DNA of 58,400 nucleotides from positions 1-58,400 of the forward strand of contig JAFGDN010000047.1 in assembly GCA_016932095.1 (NCBI GenBank), written 5' to 3'. Below the pieces are notes generated by a model, which saw only the letters and a list, made by a program, of their open reading frames with translations, was not told the DNA's origin and did not search any database. The DNA is from Sedimentisphaerales bacterium (GTDB lineage Bacteria; Planctomycetota; Phycisphaerae; Sedimentisphaerales; Anaerobacaceae). The translations under genes were made by a program, and so were the position numbers. Shown here piece by piece: positions 8,429 through 16,486 of this stretch; positions within the stretch are counted from its first letter, which is position 1; every line of letters starts with the position of its first letter.

Positions 8429-8967
8429 TTCAAGCCCTTTGGCGTCTGTCGGCGTCTTTTCAAAATTTTAATAACGTCTATCGGCTCTTTTGCCAATATC
8501 AAATGCCGGGGGGCATCCGGGTCGTATGCCGTTATCTCTTCCACTAACCGGCCCCAGTATTCGCCTAAAATTATAATCGGCCTGCGGCCGTCCAAAAATC
8601 CCTTGTTTTTCAATTCCCAAACCATCGCCAGCTCCAGCAGCGTCCCCGTCCCTCCCGCCAATACCACGTATGCGTCGCCAAGCTCTATCAGCTTATCGAG
8701 CCGTTCATTTAACGTCCTGGTCACAACTTCACGACTGACGTATTTATTCGCAGCCCCGCGTCCGAACGCCAGGCACGTTACCCCTATCACCTCGCCGCCC
8801 ATTTCCGCGGCCCCCCTCGCCGACGCCTCCATCGTCCCGCCGTATCCGCCGTTGGCTATCGAGTAACCGGTTTTGGCCAGCAACCTGCCGAGCTGCTTGG
8901 CGATTGCGTAATCTACATTGCCCGGCTTTGCCCTGCCGGTCCCGAACACGCTTACTATTTTTATCAT
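8425..8967 (-). CDS. LOG-like / TIGR00725-type Rossmann protein
   Basis: 180 residues. The N-terminal strand MIKIVSVFGTGRAKPG is followed by ANGGYGGTMEASARGA and later VVLAGGTGTLLELAMVWEL. These correspond to the glycine loop and the GGxGTxxE motif of the LOG/SLOG superfamily, formerly annotated as lysine decarboxylases. Members include cytokinin-activating phosphoribohydrolases, but the substrate is unknown for this subgroup. Its start overlaps the aconitase stop (ATGA at 8964-8967) and its stop overlaps the next start in the same way, so the three genes are translationally coupled. Confidence 0.8.
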   Translation of the reverse strand: MIKIVSVFGTGRAKPGNVDYAIAKQLGRLLAKTGYSIANGGYGGTMEASARGAAEMGGEVIGVTCLAFGRGAANKYVSREVVTRTLNERLDKLIELGDAYVVLAGGTGTLLELAMVWELKNKGFLDGRRPIIILGEYWGRLVEEITAYDPDAPRHLILAKEPIDVIKILKRRRQTPKGLK

Positions 8968-10952
8968 TTTTCTTTGCCGCGGGCTGTCGCTTTTTCGAGC
9001 GTATATTTCAATAAGCCCCCCGCCAGTAATAACTCCCTGTCTCTCTTGGACAGGTTCAGTTTTCCCTTAATTTCGTATGTGCCCGTCTCTTCGATAATCT
9101 TCACCTCGTCTTTATTTTTAATCGTCTCAGTAAATCCATCGATTCGCAGCTTGTCGCCTTCGCTGATTTTATCGTAGTCGCCGGCGTCAGCCAGCTCTAT
9201 CGGCACGACGCAAAAGTTTATCAAGTTCGCCTTATGAATGCGCTCGATACTCTTGGCCAGGACCACTCTCACACCCAGATACATCGGGCAAAGCGCCGCG
9301 TGCTCCCTCGACGACCCCTGCCCGTAGCTTGCCCCCGCAACTATAATTCCCGCCAGGCCGGACGCCTTTACCTTCGCCGCGCGGTTCGCAAACGTGGGCT
9401 TGCCTTTTTCATTGAAGCAATGGAATACAAACGATGAATACTCCGGCACGTTGCTGCGATACTTCAAAAACGCCCCCGCAGGCATTATGTGGTCGGTTGT
9501 AATCTTGTCGCCGCATTTTATCAAGACCTCGCCCTTCAAATCCTTCGATAGCTTTGTCGGCTGCTGTGGAACAACTATCGTCGTCCCGCGAATGACATCC
9601 GCCTTTGCCGCCTCTTTCTCGCTCAAGGGCGGCTCTATCATATTATCATTGACTATAAACTCATCCGGCAGCTCAATTTTCGGGTATTCTATCCTGAGCA
9701 GTTCCGCCAATCGTCTCGGGTCCGTAATATTCCCCGTCAATGCCGACGCCACGGCTGTCTCAGGGCTTACCAAATAAATCATGTCGTCCTTCGTCCCGCT
9801 TCGTCCGCTGAAATTACGGTTAAACGTCCGTAAGCTCGCAATCCCTTCCGCAGGCGAAAGTCCAAGCCCTATGCAGGGCCCGCACGCACATTCGAGAATC
9901 CTTGCGCCCGCCGATATCAGGTCCGTCAGCGCCCCGCTGACCGCCAACATATTCAAGACATCCCTGCTGCCAGGCGCAACCGCAAATTCTACCATTGGAT
10001 TTATCCGTCTTCCCTTCAAGGTTCTGGCCGCCATAATCAAATCACTGAAACTGGAGTTGGTGCAGCTTCCTATTGCAATCTGACCGACCTCCATACCCTC
10101 AATTTCTGAAATCTTTTTGACGTTGTCCGGCGATGACGGGCAGGCCGCCATCGGCTCAAGCTCGCCTAAGTTTATCTCAATCAGCCGGTCGTAAATCGCC
10201 CCCGCGTCCGCACTCAACGCACGGTAGTCATTTTCCCGCTTTTGAGCCGCTAAGAACTTCCGTGTCTGCTCATCGCTGGGAAAAATACTGGTCGTTACGC
10301 CTAATTCCGCCCCCATATTTGTAATCGTCGCCCGCTGCGGCACAGTCAGCGTCGCAACAGCCGGCCCGAAATATTCTATTGCCCAGCCGACGTTTCCCTT
10401 CGTTGTCAGTATTCCCAAAAGTTTCAAAATCACGTCTTTAGCAGCGACCCAGTCGGGCAACCGCCCTGTAAGTTTAACGCCTAATATCTTCGGGCAGGTC
10501 AAATAGAATGGCCCCCCCGCCATAGCCACCGCCACGTCTAACCCGCCTGCCCCAATCGCCAGCGCCCCAATTCCCCCCGCCGTCGGCGTATGCGAATCGC
10601 TTCCCAATAGCGTAATCCCCGGTTTTGCGAACCGCTCTAAGTGAACCTGGTGGCAAATCCCGTTACCCGCTCTGGAATGATAAACCCCGCTTTTGGCCGC
10701 TATCGTCTGTAAATACAAATGGTCGTTATGGTTCTCCGGCCCGAACTGCGCCATATTATGGTCGATGTAGCTGACCGACAAATCCGTCCGGGCTCGACCC
10801 GCGCCAATCGACTCAAACAGCAAAAAAGCCGTCGTTCCCGTCGCGTCCTGCGTCAGTGTCTGGTCAATCTTTATGCCTGTCTGTTCGCCCGCTTCGAGCC
10901 GGCCGTCTTTTAGATGCGCCGCCAATATCTTGTAAACAATCGTTTCCGCCAA
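8964..10952 (-). CDS. Aconitate hydratase (Aquifex-type length)
   Basis: 662 residues; isomerises citrate and isocitrate in the TCA cycle using a [4Fe-4S] cluster. The cluster cysteines are visible in IGSCTNS and ECACGPCIGLGL. Substrate-binding segments LLGSDSHTPTAGGIGALAIG, FNRNFSGRSG and the swivel-domain ASYGQGSSREHAALCP are intact. The length is below the roughly 850-900 residues of AcnA and AcnB and fits the shorter Aquifex-type enzyme. The start codon is TTG, preceded by GGTG; MAETIVYKILAAH is the expected N-terminus, so I keep it. It is first in an overlapping three-gene unit with the LOG-like gene and the secreted unknown. Confidence 0.94.
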   Translation of the reverse strand: MAETIVYKILAAHLKDGRLEAGEQTGIKIDQTLTQDATGTTAFLLFESIGAGRARTDLSVSYIDHNMAQFGPENHNDHLYLQTIAAKSGVYHSRAGNGICHQVHLERFAKPGITLLGSDSHTPTAGGIGALAIGAGGLDVAVAMAGGPFYLTCPKILGVKLTGRLPDWVAAKDVILKLLGILTTKGNVGWAIEYFGPAVATLTVPQRATITNMGAELGVTTSIFPSDEQTRKFLAAQKRENDYRALSADAGAIYDRLIEINLGELEPMAACPSSPDNVKKISEIEGMEVGQIAIGSCTNSSFSDLIMAARTLKGRRINPMVEFAVAPGSRDVLNMLAVSGALTDLISAGARILECACGPCIGLGLSPAEGIASLRTFNRNFSGRSGTKDDMIYLVSPETAVASALTGNITDPRRLAELLRIEYPKIELPDEFIVNDNMIEPPLSEKEAAKADVIRGTTIVVPQQPTKLSKDLKGEVLIKCGDKITTDHIMPAGAFLKYRSNVPEYSSFVFHCFNEKGKPTFANRAAKVKASGLAGIIVAGASYGQGSSREHAALCPMYLGVRVVLAKSIERIHKANLINFCVVPIELADAGDYDKISEGDKLRIDGFTETIKNKDEVKIIEETGTYEIKGKLNLSKRDRELLLAGGLLKYTLEKATARGKEK

Positions 10953-10980
10953 TGTAACACCCTGATTATCATTGTTTAGC

Positions 10981-10999
10981 CCCGCCCCGCAGGGGCGGG
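10981..10999. repeat. GC-rich perfect hairpin upstream of the aconitase gene
   Basis: CCCGCCCC-GCA-GGGGCGGG is a perfect 8-bp stem with a 3-base loop, 29 bases upstream of the aconitase TTG start. It lacks a strong T-run on either side. It could act in the 5' leader or be a dispersed repeat. Confidence 0.5.
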
Positions 11000-11056
11000 T
11001 TTACGTTAATTTATCACAAATCCCCCCTGAAGACAACCGCACTTGCCTCCCGCATC

Positions 11057-11093
11057 AAAAAAAACGGCCATATACCGTTCGGTATATGGCCGT
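11057..11093 (-). terminator. Rho-independent terminator of the prepilin gene
   Basis: A perfect 12-bp stem CGGCCATATACC / GGTATATGGCCG (11065-11076 with 11081-11092) with a four-base loop. On the minus strand it is followed by eight Ts. It lies 23 bases past the stop of the prepilin-like gene. Confidence 0.92.
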
Positions 11094-11115
11094 GTATTAA
11101 CGTTAAGTTAAGTTA

Positions 11116-12186
11116 TTAAATGACCGGAGTTGTGCCGGTATCCTGTGGCTCGTTTACCAGAAGCGAGTCGCCGGCTCCCATCGGTGTTACTTGGTTGTTA
11201 GTGCAACTGTATGCATTTTGACCTGTGTTCCCGGCAGTCCCTCGTGGTATAAAACCTCCACAGGCCTCTCTTTCCCTCTTTACCGGCTTTGGCTGAGTTG
11301 GGATTGGCGGACTAACCCATCTTTGCCAGATATTGTCGTTGTCAATACCGACGTTTGCCGTCTTTGCGAACGTAACGTGGCCATCGACGTAAAGCACGTT
11401 TTGTCCCTCGCGCTGATGGGCAAAGGAGTTATAAACGTTGTCTTTGTCAATATACTGGTTGCTGTTGGTAGTCCAAGTGTCACAAGGCGTTTGCTCCGGG
11501 GAAACCGGTGTCCCACCGGGTGATGTAACGGCGGTGGAAGTTATATAATTAACATTGGTGTCTAACGTCGGATTTCTGTCCGCCGCCATCGGCATACTGG
11601 GGGGGCTGCTGCCGGTTACCTGCCACTGAATTCCATTCGCCCCGCCCGAAGCTAAGGGGGAAAACGGCTGATGATACGAATAGCTGCAATATCTTCCGGG
11701 TGAAAGGCCGAAATCAAAGCATTTCGTAAAATCTTCTACCGTCCCCTTGATTTGCGGAAAATCGTTGAGCCGGAACGTCCTGACTCCAACGTCGCCCTTG
11801 CAGTTAAACTGTTTTACCGAGGTGTCCTCATACCTGACAAGCATGTAGAAAATCGAGCCGATGGTTGCTTTGCAACTTGTTGGTGGGTCTCCTCCTTCGC
11901 ACATGTATACTTGCGTGCACATCTGGCCGTAATCATACCAGAAATTAAGCTGCCCCGTATCAGACCAGGTCGTCTTACCTACGCAGCCGGTCATCGGATA
12001 CGCTTCCTTCGTATCACCGGCGTACAGTAACATCGCCTTGCCGATGCCCGCGAGGTTTGTCCCGCAGACCATCCGGTAGGCAATCATCCTGACCCTTGCC
12101 AGCGCGGGCATCAGGATGCCCATCAGCAGAGCTATGATGGCGATAACGACCAACAGCTCGACCAATGTAAAACCTTTCTTTCTCAT
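11116..12186 (-). CDS. Prepilin-type protein with H-X-DG motif
   Basis: 356 residues. The N-terminus MRKKGFTLVELLVVIAIIALLMG is a canonical type IV prepilin/pseudopilin signal: basic residues, cleavage after Gly5, methylated Phe and Glu at +5. The C-terminal half carries HQREGQNVLYVDGHV, the His-X(n)-Asp-Gly feature of the planctomycete prepilin-associated family; here ten residues separate His from DG, one more than the usual nine. A strong AAAGGAG ribosome binding site lies 8 bases upstream. These proteins are numerous in Planctomycetota and their exact role is unknown. It stands alone with its own terminator and a structured leader. Confidence 0.88.
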   Translation of the reverse strand: MRKKGFTLVELLVVIAIIALLMGILMPALARVRMIAYRMVCGTNLAGIGKAMLLYAGDTKEAYPMTGCVGKTTWSDTGQLNFWYDYGQMCTQVYMCEGGDPPTSCKATIGSIFYMLVRYEDTSVKQFNCKGDVGVRTFRLNDFPQIKGTVEDFTKCFDFGLSPGRYCSYSYHQPFSPLASGGANGIQWQVTGSSPPSMPMAADRNPTLDTNVNYITSTAVTSPGGTPVSPEQTPCDTWTTNSNQYIDKDNVYNSFAHQREGQNVLYVDGHVTFAKTANVGIDNDNIWQRWVSPPIPTQPKPVKREREACGGFIPRGTAGNTGQNAYSCTNNQVTPMGAGDSLLVNEPQDTGTTPVI

Positions 12187-12197
12187 TGTCGTTCTCC

Positions 12198-12360
12198 TTT
12201 AAATCTTGTCCGCCTGTGGCGGATTTCCGAGATTCGCCTATCCGGCTGTTTCGGGCACAATCGGGTATGGCTTTAAACGATAAAGCCGATTTACTCACCT
12301 GCACGGTTCGCCCCGCACCTTGCCTGGCGCCGGGTTTGCCCCAAAATTACTTTGCGAATC
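12198..12360 (-). promoter_or_regulatory. Structured RNA leader candidate upstream of the prepilin gene
   Basis: On the minus strand a 7-bp stem GATTCGC/GCGAATC (12354-12360 with 12231-12237) encloses about 115 bases. Inside are a hairpin CCCGGCGCC-AGGCAA-GGTGCGGGG (12334-12311) with one G-G mismatch and a second stem AATCGG/CCGATT (12291-12286 with 12264-12259) capped by a CTTTA/TAAAG helix. Text such as GGGGCAAACCC and CAGCCGGATAGGCGAA recalls c-di-GMP-I (GEMM) riboswitches, which often control pilin genes, but the canonical GACGCAAAGCC core is not present. The ribosome binding site begins about 40 bases after the closing stem. Confidence 0.45.
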
Positions 12361-12672
12361 TCACTTTTAATAGTTTAGCCCGCAACTGCCGGTCTTAATC
12401 GTCTTAAATCAAATTAACACACGCCGTTTGGCGACATTTCACCTTTGGCGGACTGGCTGCTTTTCGCCGGCGAAAAACAACCGCACTTATGAGCCGGTAA
12501 AAGCAAAAACCACTTTTGGCAGGCAGGTTTCGATATGATTGGGCAGGTTTACATTATGATGACAGCTTACAAAATATAATAATACTCGTTTTTTAATCTG
12601 CCTACGCTACCCTTAATTTATCCTTAAAAACAACTTATGTCAAGTGATTTTTCGGCAAAATCGTCAAATTTC

Positions 12673-12701
12673 TTGAAATTTCCCTTCCGATAATTTATAA
12701 A
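12673..12701 (+). promoter_or_regulatory. Sigma-70-type promoter for the UDP-sugar pyrophosphorylase gene
   Basis: TTGAAA (12673-12678), 17-base spacer, TATAAA (12696-12701). Transcription would begin near 12708, which leaves no room for the TTG at 12710 as start codon and favours the ATG at 12728. Confidence 0.6.
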
Positions 12702-12727
12702 GACCCTTTTTGATACTAAAAACGCTT

Positions 12728-14155
12728 ATGATAGACAGGGTAGAGCTCGAAAAATTAAAAAAAGTCCTAAAAAAATACGGCCAGAGCAGCCTTTTGGCCT
12801 TCTGGGACCGGCTAAACTCTGCTCAGCAACAGCGCCTTTTTGACCAGCTTAGCCGCCTCGATTTCGCCCAATTGGACCGCTGGCGTAACGATTTTGTCCT
12901 TAACAATACCCCCTTCAAGCTGCCTGTAAATATAGCCCCTGCTCCGTCTTACGCCCCAAAACCCGAAAATGAGACCCAGCGGCTCAAATACGACCAGGCG
13001 CGTCAATTAGGCGAAAAACTCATTTCACGGGGCAAGGTTGCCGCCTTTATCGTCGCAGGCGGCCAGGGTACCCGCCTCGGCTTTGACGGTCCCAAAGGCG
13101 ATTTTCCTATCAGCCCCGTCAAAAACAAAACCCTTTTTGGGATATTCGCCGAAATCCTTGCCGCACTTTTCCAAAAATATAACGCTTTATGCCCCTGGTA
13201 TATAATGACCAGCCCCCTGAACCACCAGCAGACCCTCGATATCTTCTCCGCCAACGGTTATTATGGTCTCGATAAACAAAATATCTTCATTTTCCAGCAG
13301 GGCACATTGCCCAATTTCTCAATCGACGGCAAAATCTTGTTGTCCGATATAGATACCGTCGCTTCTTCACCTGACGGTCATGGCGGCAGCTTACTCGCCC
13401 TTTATAAAAGCGGCGCTTTGGCCGATATGAAAAAACGAGGCGTAGAATTCATCAGCTATTTCCAAATCGATAATCCGCTTGTAAGCGTCCTTGACCCGCT
13501 CTTCATCGGCCTGCACGCCCTCGACGGCGCTGAAATGTCTTCAAAGGCCGTTACCAAAACAGGCCCCCTCGAAAAAGTCGGCAACTTCTGCCTGGCTGAC
13601 GGGAAAGTAACCGTCATCGAATACAGCGACCTCCCCTGTGAGCTTGCCCAGAAACGAAATCCCGACGGCTCACTGGTTTTTAACCTCGGCAGTATCGCTA
13701 TCCATATTATCAGCGTCTCATTCGTCGAAAGGCTGAATAAAGAGGGCTTATCGCTGCCCCTTCACAGGGCCGTCAAAAAAATCCCTCATATCGACGACCA
13801 GGGTAATCACGTTAACCCCACAACACCCAGCGGCATAAAGCTCGAAACCTTCATTTTTGACGCCCTGCCGTTAGCAAAAAAGTCAATTATCCTGCAAACC
13901 ATTCGCAGCGAAGAATTCGCACCAACAAAAAACGCTGCGGGCTCAGACAGCGTCGAAACAACAAAACAGATGATGATAGCTCGTGCAGCCGACTGGCTCG
14001 TATCGGCAGGCGTCAAAATACCCCGAAAAGCCGACGGCACACCCGACTGTGTAATCGAAATCGCCCCCTCCTTCGCCCTGACAAAAGACGATATTGCCGC
14101 CAAACAAGATAAAATCCCGCCAATCAAGCCGGGCCAAAGTGTTTTTATTGCGTAA
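12728..14155 (+). CDS. UDPGP-family UTP-sugar-1-phosphate uridylyltransferase, UAP1-like
   Basis: 475 residues from the ATG. The nucleotide-binding motif GGQGTRLG is at residues 111-118, followed by FDGPKGDFPISPVKNKTLF. Downstream FQIDNPLVSVLDPLFIGLHA and KTGPLEKVGNF match the eukaryote-like UDP-N-acetylhexosamine pyrophosphorylase (UAP1/AGX) branch of PF01704, not bacterial GlmU or GalU. The likely reaction is UTP plus GlcNAc-1-P (or another hexose-1-P) to the UDP-sugar for envelope glycan synthesis. The frame stays open upstream to a TTG at 12710, but the promoter position argues for the ATG. Confidence 0.88.
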   Translation: MIDRVELEKLKKVLKKYGQSSLLAFWDRLNSAQQQRLFDQLSRLDFAQLDRWRNDFVLNNTPFKLPVNIAPAPSYAPKPENETQRLKYDQARQLGEKLISRGKVAAFIVAGGQGTRLGFDGPKGDFPISPVKNKTLFGIFAEILAALFQKYNALCPWYIMTSPLNHQQTLDIFSANGYYGLDKQNIFIFQQGTLPNFSIDGKILLSDIDTVASSPDGHGGSLLALYKSGALADMKKRGVEFISYFQIDNPLVSVLDPLFIGLHALDGAEMSSKAVTKTGPLEKVGNFCLADGKVTVIEYSDLPCELAQKRNPDGSLVFNLGSIAIHIISVSFVERLNKEGLSLPLHRAVKKIPHIDDQGNHVNPTTPSGIKLETFIFDALPLAKKSIILQTIRSEEFAPTKNAAGSDSVETTKQMMIARAADWLVSAGVKIPRKADGTPDCVIEIAPSFALTKDDIAAKQDKIPPIKPGQSVFIA

Positions 14156-14165
14156 AATGTCCTTA

Positions 14166-14194
14166 TTGACATAAGGTGTATGTGGTGATATTAG
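14166..14194 (+). promoter_or_regulatory. Promoter of the DUF4160-DUF2442-GIY-YIG cassette
   Basis: TTGACA (14166-14171), 17-base spacer, TATTAG (14189-14194), 35 bases before the first gene. The consensus -35 and spacing make this one of the better promoters in the window, and it gives the cassette its own transcription unit. Confidence 0.6.
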
Positions 14195-14228
14195 TTTCAA
14201 TAATTCACTGAAGATACAGGGAATTTAT

Positions 14229-14489
14229 ATGCCTGAGATTTGTCGATTCTATGGGATTATTATCGCTTTGTTCTATGACGAACATAATCCGCCGCATTTT
14301 CACGCCAGATATGGCGAATATAAGGTAGCGGTCGATATTCGTTCTTTAGTAGTGCTTGAGGGTAAATTCCCCGCACGTGCTCTGGGTTTATTAATCGAGT
14401 GGGCAAGCCAGCACCAGGACGAACTGATGAAAGATTGGGAGCTTGCGCTAGAAGGAAAGTCCCCCAAAAAAATCGAACCGCTCAATTAG
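14229..14489 (+). CDS. DUF4160 family protein
   Basis: 86 residues. The N-terminus MPEICRFYGIIIALFYDEHNPPHFHARYG is the hallmark of DUF4160, with a conserved His cluster (PPHFHARY). Proteins of this family are small, often sit next to DUF2442 genes, and are regarded as a putative toxin-antitoxin-like pair; the biochemical role is not established. Here a DUF2442 gene follows after 10 bases. The ribosome binding site is weak (AGGGAATTT). It is the first gene of a three-gene cassette with its own promoter. Confidence 0.85.
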   Translation: MPEICRFYGIIIALFYDEHNPPHFHARYGEYKVAVDIRSLVVLEGKFPARALGLLIEWASQHQDELMKDWELALEGKSPKKIEPLN

Positions 14490-14499
14490 GAACTGATTT

Positions 14500-14784
14500 A
14501 TGTATCACGATGTTGTAAAACTTAAATGTCTCGACGACTTCCGGCTGGAGCTTACCTTCGATAACGGCAAGTCAGGCATTCTGGATTGCAAGCCCATCAT
14601 TGCCAAAGGCGGTGTCTTTTCAAAGCTTCAAAATCCACAAGTATTCAAAAATGTGCACATCAATAAAGAGCTCGGCGTCGTTACCTGGGACGAAGACATT
14701 GACATTGCCCCCGAAACCGCTTATTCCTTGGCGACCGGTTCGCCATTTCCCGAATGGATGCAGACAAGCGAGAGTATCCCATGA
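14500..14784 (+). CDS. DUF2442 family protein
   Basis: 94 residues. The pattern VKLKCLDDFRLELTFDNGKSG followed by VFSKLQNPQVFKNVHI and GVVTWDEDIDIAPETAYSLA is typical of DUF2442. The family has a small alpha-beta fold and is commonly paired with DUF4160, as here. Its stop overlaps the start of the GIY-YIG gene (ATGA at 14781-14784), so the nuclease is translationally coupled to it. No enzymatic residues are known. Confidence 0.85.
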   Translation: MYHDVVKLKCLDDFRLELTFDNGKSGILDCKPIIAKGGVFSKLQNPQVFKNVHINKELGVVTWDEDIDIAPETAYSLATGSPFPEWMQTSESIP

Positions 14785-15209
14785 ATAACCTTACTGAATT
14801 TCTCTGGGAACAATGGCATCCGGAGGCAAAAGTTATTGCAAATTCACTAAAAGAATTGCTTGCAAAGGAATCCTGTCAGTTTCCAGAAAACGGCAAGCTA
14901 ATGAATGTGTCGAAAACGCAAGGTGTTTATATCATCCGCAAAAATCGGACTGTTCTCCACGTAGGAAGAACCTATGGTGGCAGAGAAGGGCTTCATCAGC
15001 GCCTCAAAAATCATCTCAATGGCGCGTCTTCATTTGTAATTAAATATCTGAAACGTAATAAAGAAAAGCTACGCAAGAAAGGATACACTTATCAGCTTCT
15101 CAGGGTAAGGGGCGATAAAAAACGAGCATACCTCGAAAACCTTGCAACTGGAATACTACATCCCGAATATATTGGCACCGGTCGAAAGAAACAGCATACG
15201 GCTGATTGA
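14781..15209 (+). CDS. GIY-YIG-like nuclease domain protein
   Basis: 142 residues. GVYIIRKNRTVLHVGRT followed by GLHQRLKNHL fits the GIY-YIG core: the GIY equivalent is GVY, the YIG equivalent is HVG, and the catalytic Arg is in the following helix. A glutamate in AYLENLATGIL could be the metal-binding residue. The YIG tyrosine is replaced by His, so activity is not assured. The start is fixed by the ATGA overlap with the DUF2442 gene; a longer upstream reading would overlap that gene by 31 bases. A strong hairpin terminator follows 11 bases after the stop. The nuclease is the last gene of the cassette. Confidence 0.75.
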   Translation: MNNLTEFLWEQWHPEAKVIANSLKELLAKESCQFPENGKLMNVSKTQGVYIIRKNRTVLHVGRTYGGREGLHQRLKNHLNGASSFVIKYLKRNKEKLRKKGYTYQLLRVRGDKKRAYLENLATGILHPEYIGTGRKKQHTAD

Positions 15210-15220
15210 ATTAAAATGTA

Positions 15221-15251
15221 GGGCGGGGTTTGGAATTTGCCCCGCCCTTTT
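15221..15251 (+). terminator. Terminator between the convergent GIY-YIG and aldose epimerase genes
   Basis: Perfect 8-bp stem GGGCGGGG/CCCCGCCC (15221-15228 with 15240-15247), an 11-base loop, then TTTT and a T-rich stretch on the plus strand. It may also serve the minus-strand gene ending at 15259. Confidence 0.85.
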
Positions 15252-15258
15252 ACCTTTT

Positions 15259-16422
15259 CTATTTCGTCGAGAACGTGTGAATTGTAACCGTCTCGTATTT
15301 CTCGCCTGGGCGCAGCGTCGTTGACGGGAAGTTCGACTTGTTCGGCGAATCGGGGTAATGCTGGGTCTCAAGGCAGAACGCGTTATACTTGTTATAAATC
15401 TTGCCGCCCTTTCCCTTCAGCCCGTTAAGGAAAATTCCGCTGTAAAATTGTACCCCCGGCTCGGTAGATTCAATCGTCATTGTACGCCCGCTGCCGGGGT
15501 CCTCGACTTTAGCGACGAGTTTCATCTTGCCGGGCTTACCCTTGAGAACGTAATTATGGTCGTAACCGCCTATATCAATCTGCTTCATGCGTGAGCCGAT
15601 ACTCATCGGCAGTGTAAAATCAAACGGTGTTCCTTCCACGTTTTTGAGCTCCCCGGTCGGAATCGATACCTTGTCAATAGGCGTGAATTTATCGGCGTTT
15701 ATCATAAGGAGCTGGCCGAGCATTTCGCCGCTGTCGTGCCCGGCTAAGTTCCAGTATGAGTGGTTCGTCAAATTCACGACCGTCGGCTTATCCGTTGTCG
15801 CCTCGTACTTCATCTCCAATTTATTGTCCGCAGTGAGCGTATATGTCATAATGCACTTTAGATTGCCGGGGAAGCCCTCCTCGCCGTCCTTGCTCAGGTA
15901 GCTCAGCTTCAACATCGCCTTATTGTCATCGGCTTTGGCTTCTTCAATTTTCCATACCTTCTTATGAAAACCGTCGACTCCGCCGTGCAGAGTATTACAT
16001 CCCGCGTCATTTATCGGCAGCTTGTATTCCTTGCCGTCCAATGTGAATTTTCCTCCACTTATGCGGTTGCCGTATCGTCCTATGATTGCTCCGAAGAACG
16101 GATTAAACGACGACGGCTTTGTATAGGGTTCTACGCTGTCGAATCCCAGCACGATGTCGGCGGGCTTGCCGTTGCGGTCTGGGGCCTCGAATGAGACGAT
16201 TGTCCCGCCATAGTTTGTAATTTTTGCCGTTAGGCCTTTGCCGTTTGTCAGCGTTACAATTTCAACTTCCCGACCGTCCGGCGTCTTTCCAAATGGTTCA
16301 ACCTTTACGCTCATTTTGCCTGGCTCCTTATCTTTTTTCATCCAAAATTTCATTTCGCGGCATCCAACCACATAAGCCGCGACAATAGTTAAAATAGCAC
16401 CTGCCAAAATTTTTCTGCTCAT
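15259..16422 (-). CDS. Aldose 1-epimerase (galactose mutarotase), lipoprotein
   Basis: 387 residues. The N-terminus MSRKILAGAILTIVAAYVVGC is a lipoprotein signal with a VVGC lipobox, placing the enzyme outside the cytoplasm. The GalM fold is clear: GAIIGRYGNRISGGKF, CNTLHGGVDGFHKKVW with one catalytic-region His, NLTNHSYWNLAGH with the second His, TEPGVQFYSGIFLNG and FCLETQHYPDSPN with the Glu region. The reaction is interconversion of alpha and beta anomers of aldohexoses. A membrane-anchored form suggests work on sugars released outside the cell. AAGGGG precedes the ATG. Confidence 0.93.
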   Translation of the reverse strand: MSRKILAGAILTIVAAYVVGCREMKFWMKKDKEPGKMSVKVEPFGKTPDGREVEIVTLTNGKGLTAKITNYGGTIVSFEAPDRNGKPADIVLGFDSVEPYTKPSSFNPFFGAIIGRYGNRISGGKFTLDGKEYKLPINDAGCNTLHGGVDGFHKKVWKIEEAKADDNKAMLKLSYLSKDGEEGFPGNLKCIMTYTLTADNKLEMKYEATTDKPTVVNLTNHSYWNLAGHDSGEMLGQLLMINADKFTPIDKVSIPTGELKNVEGTPFDFTLPMSIGSRMKQIDIGGYDHNYVLKGKPGKMKLVAKVEDPGSGRTMTIESTEPGVQFYSGIFLNGLKGKGGKIYNKYNAFCLETQHYPDSPNKSNFPSTTLRPGEKYETVTIHTFSTK

Positions 16423-16486
16423 TTTTCAGCCCCTTCTTAATAATTCATAATTCGCGGCACAAATATACCTTCGATTCCGTCGAATG

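Noticed and set aside
8228-8866. Plus-strand 212-codon frame
   Set aside because: It is a shadow of the LOG-like and secreted-protein genes, which show conserved motifs and coupled starts on the minus strand.
12198-12360. Annotating the prepilin leader as a c-di-GMP-I riboswitch
   Set aside because: The conserved aptamer core is not found, so it is reported only as a structured leader candidate.
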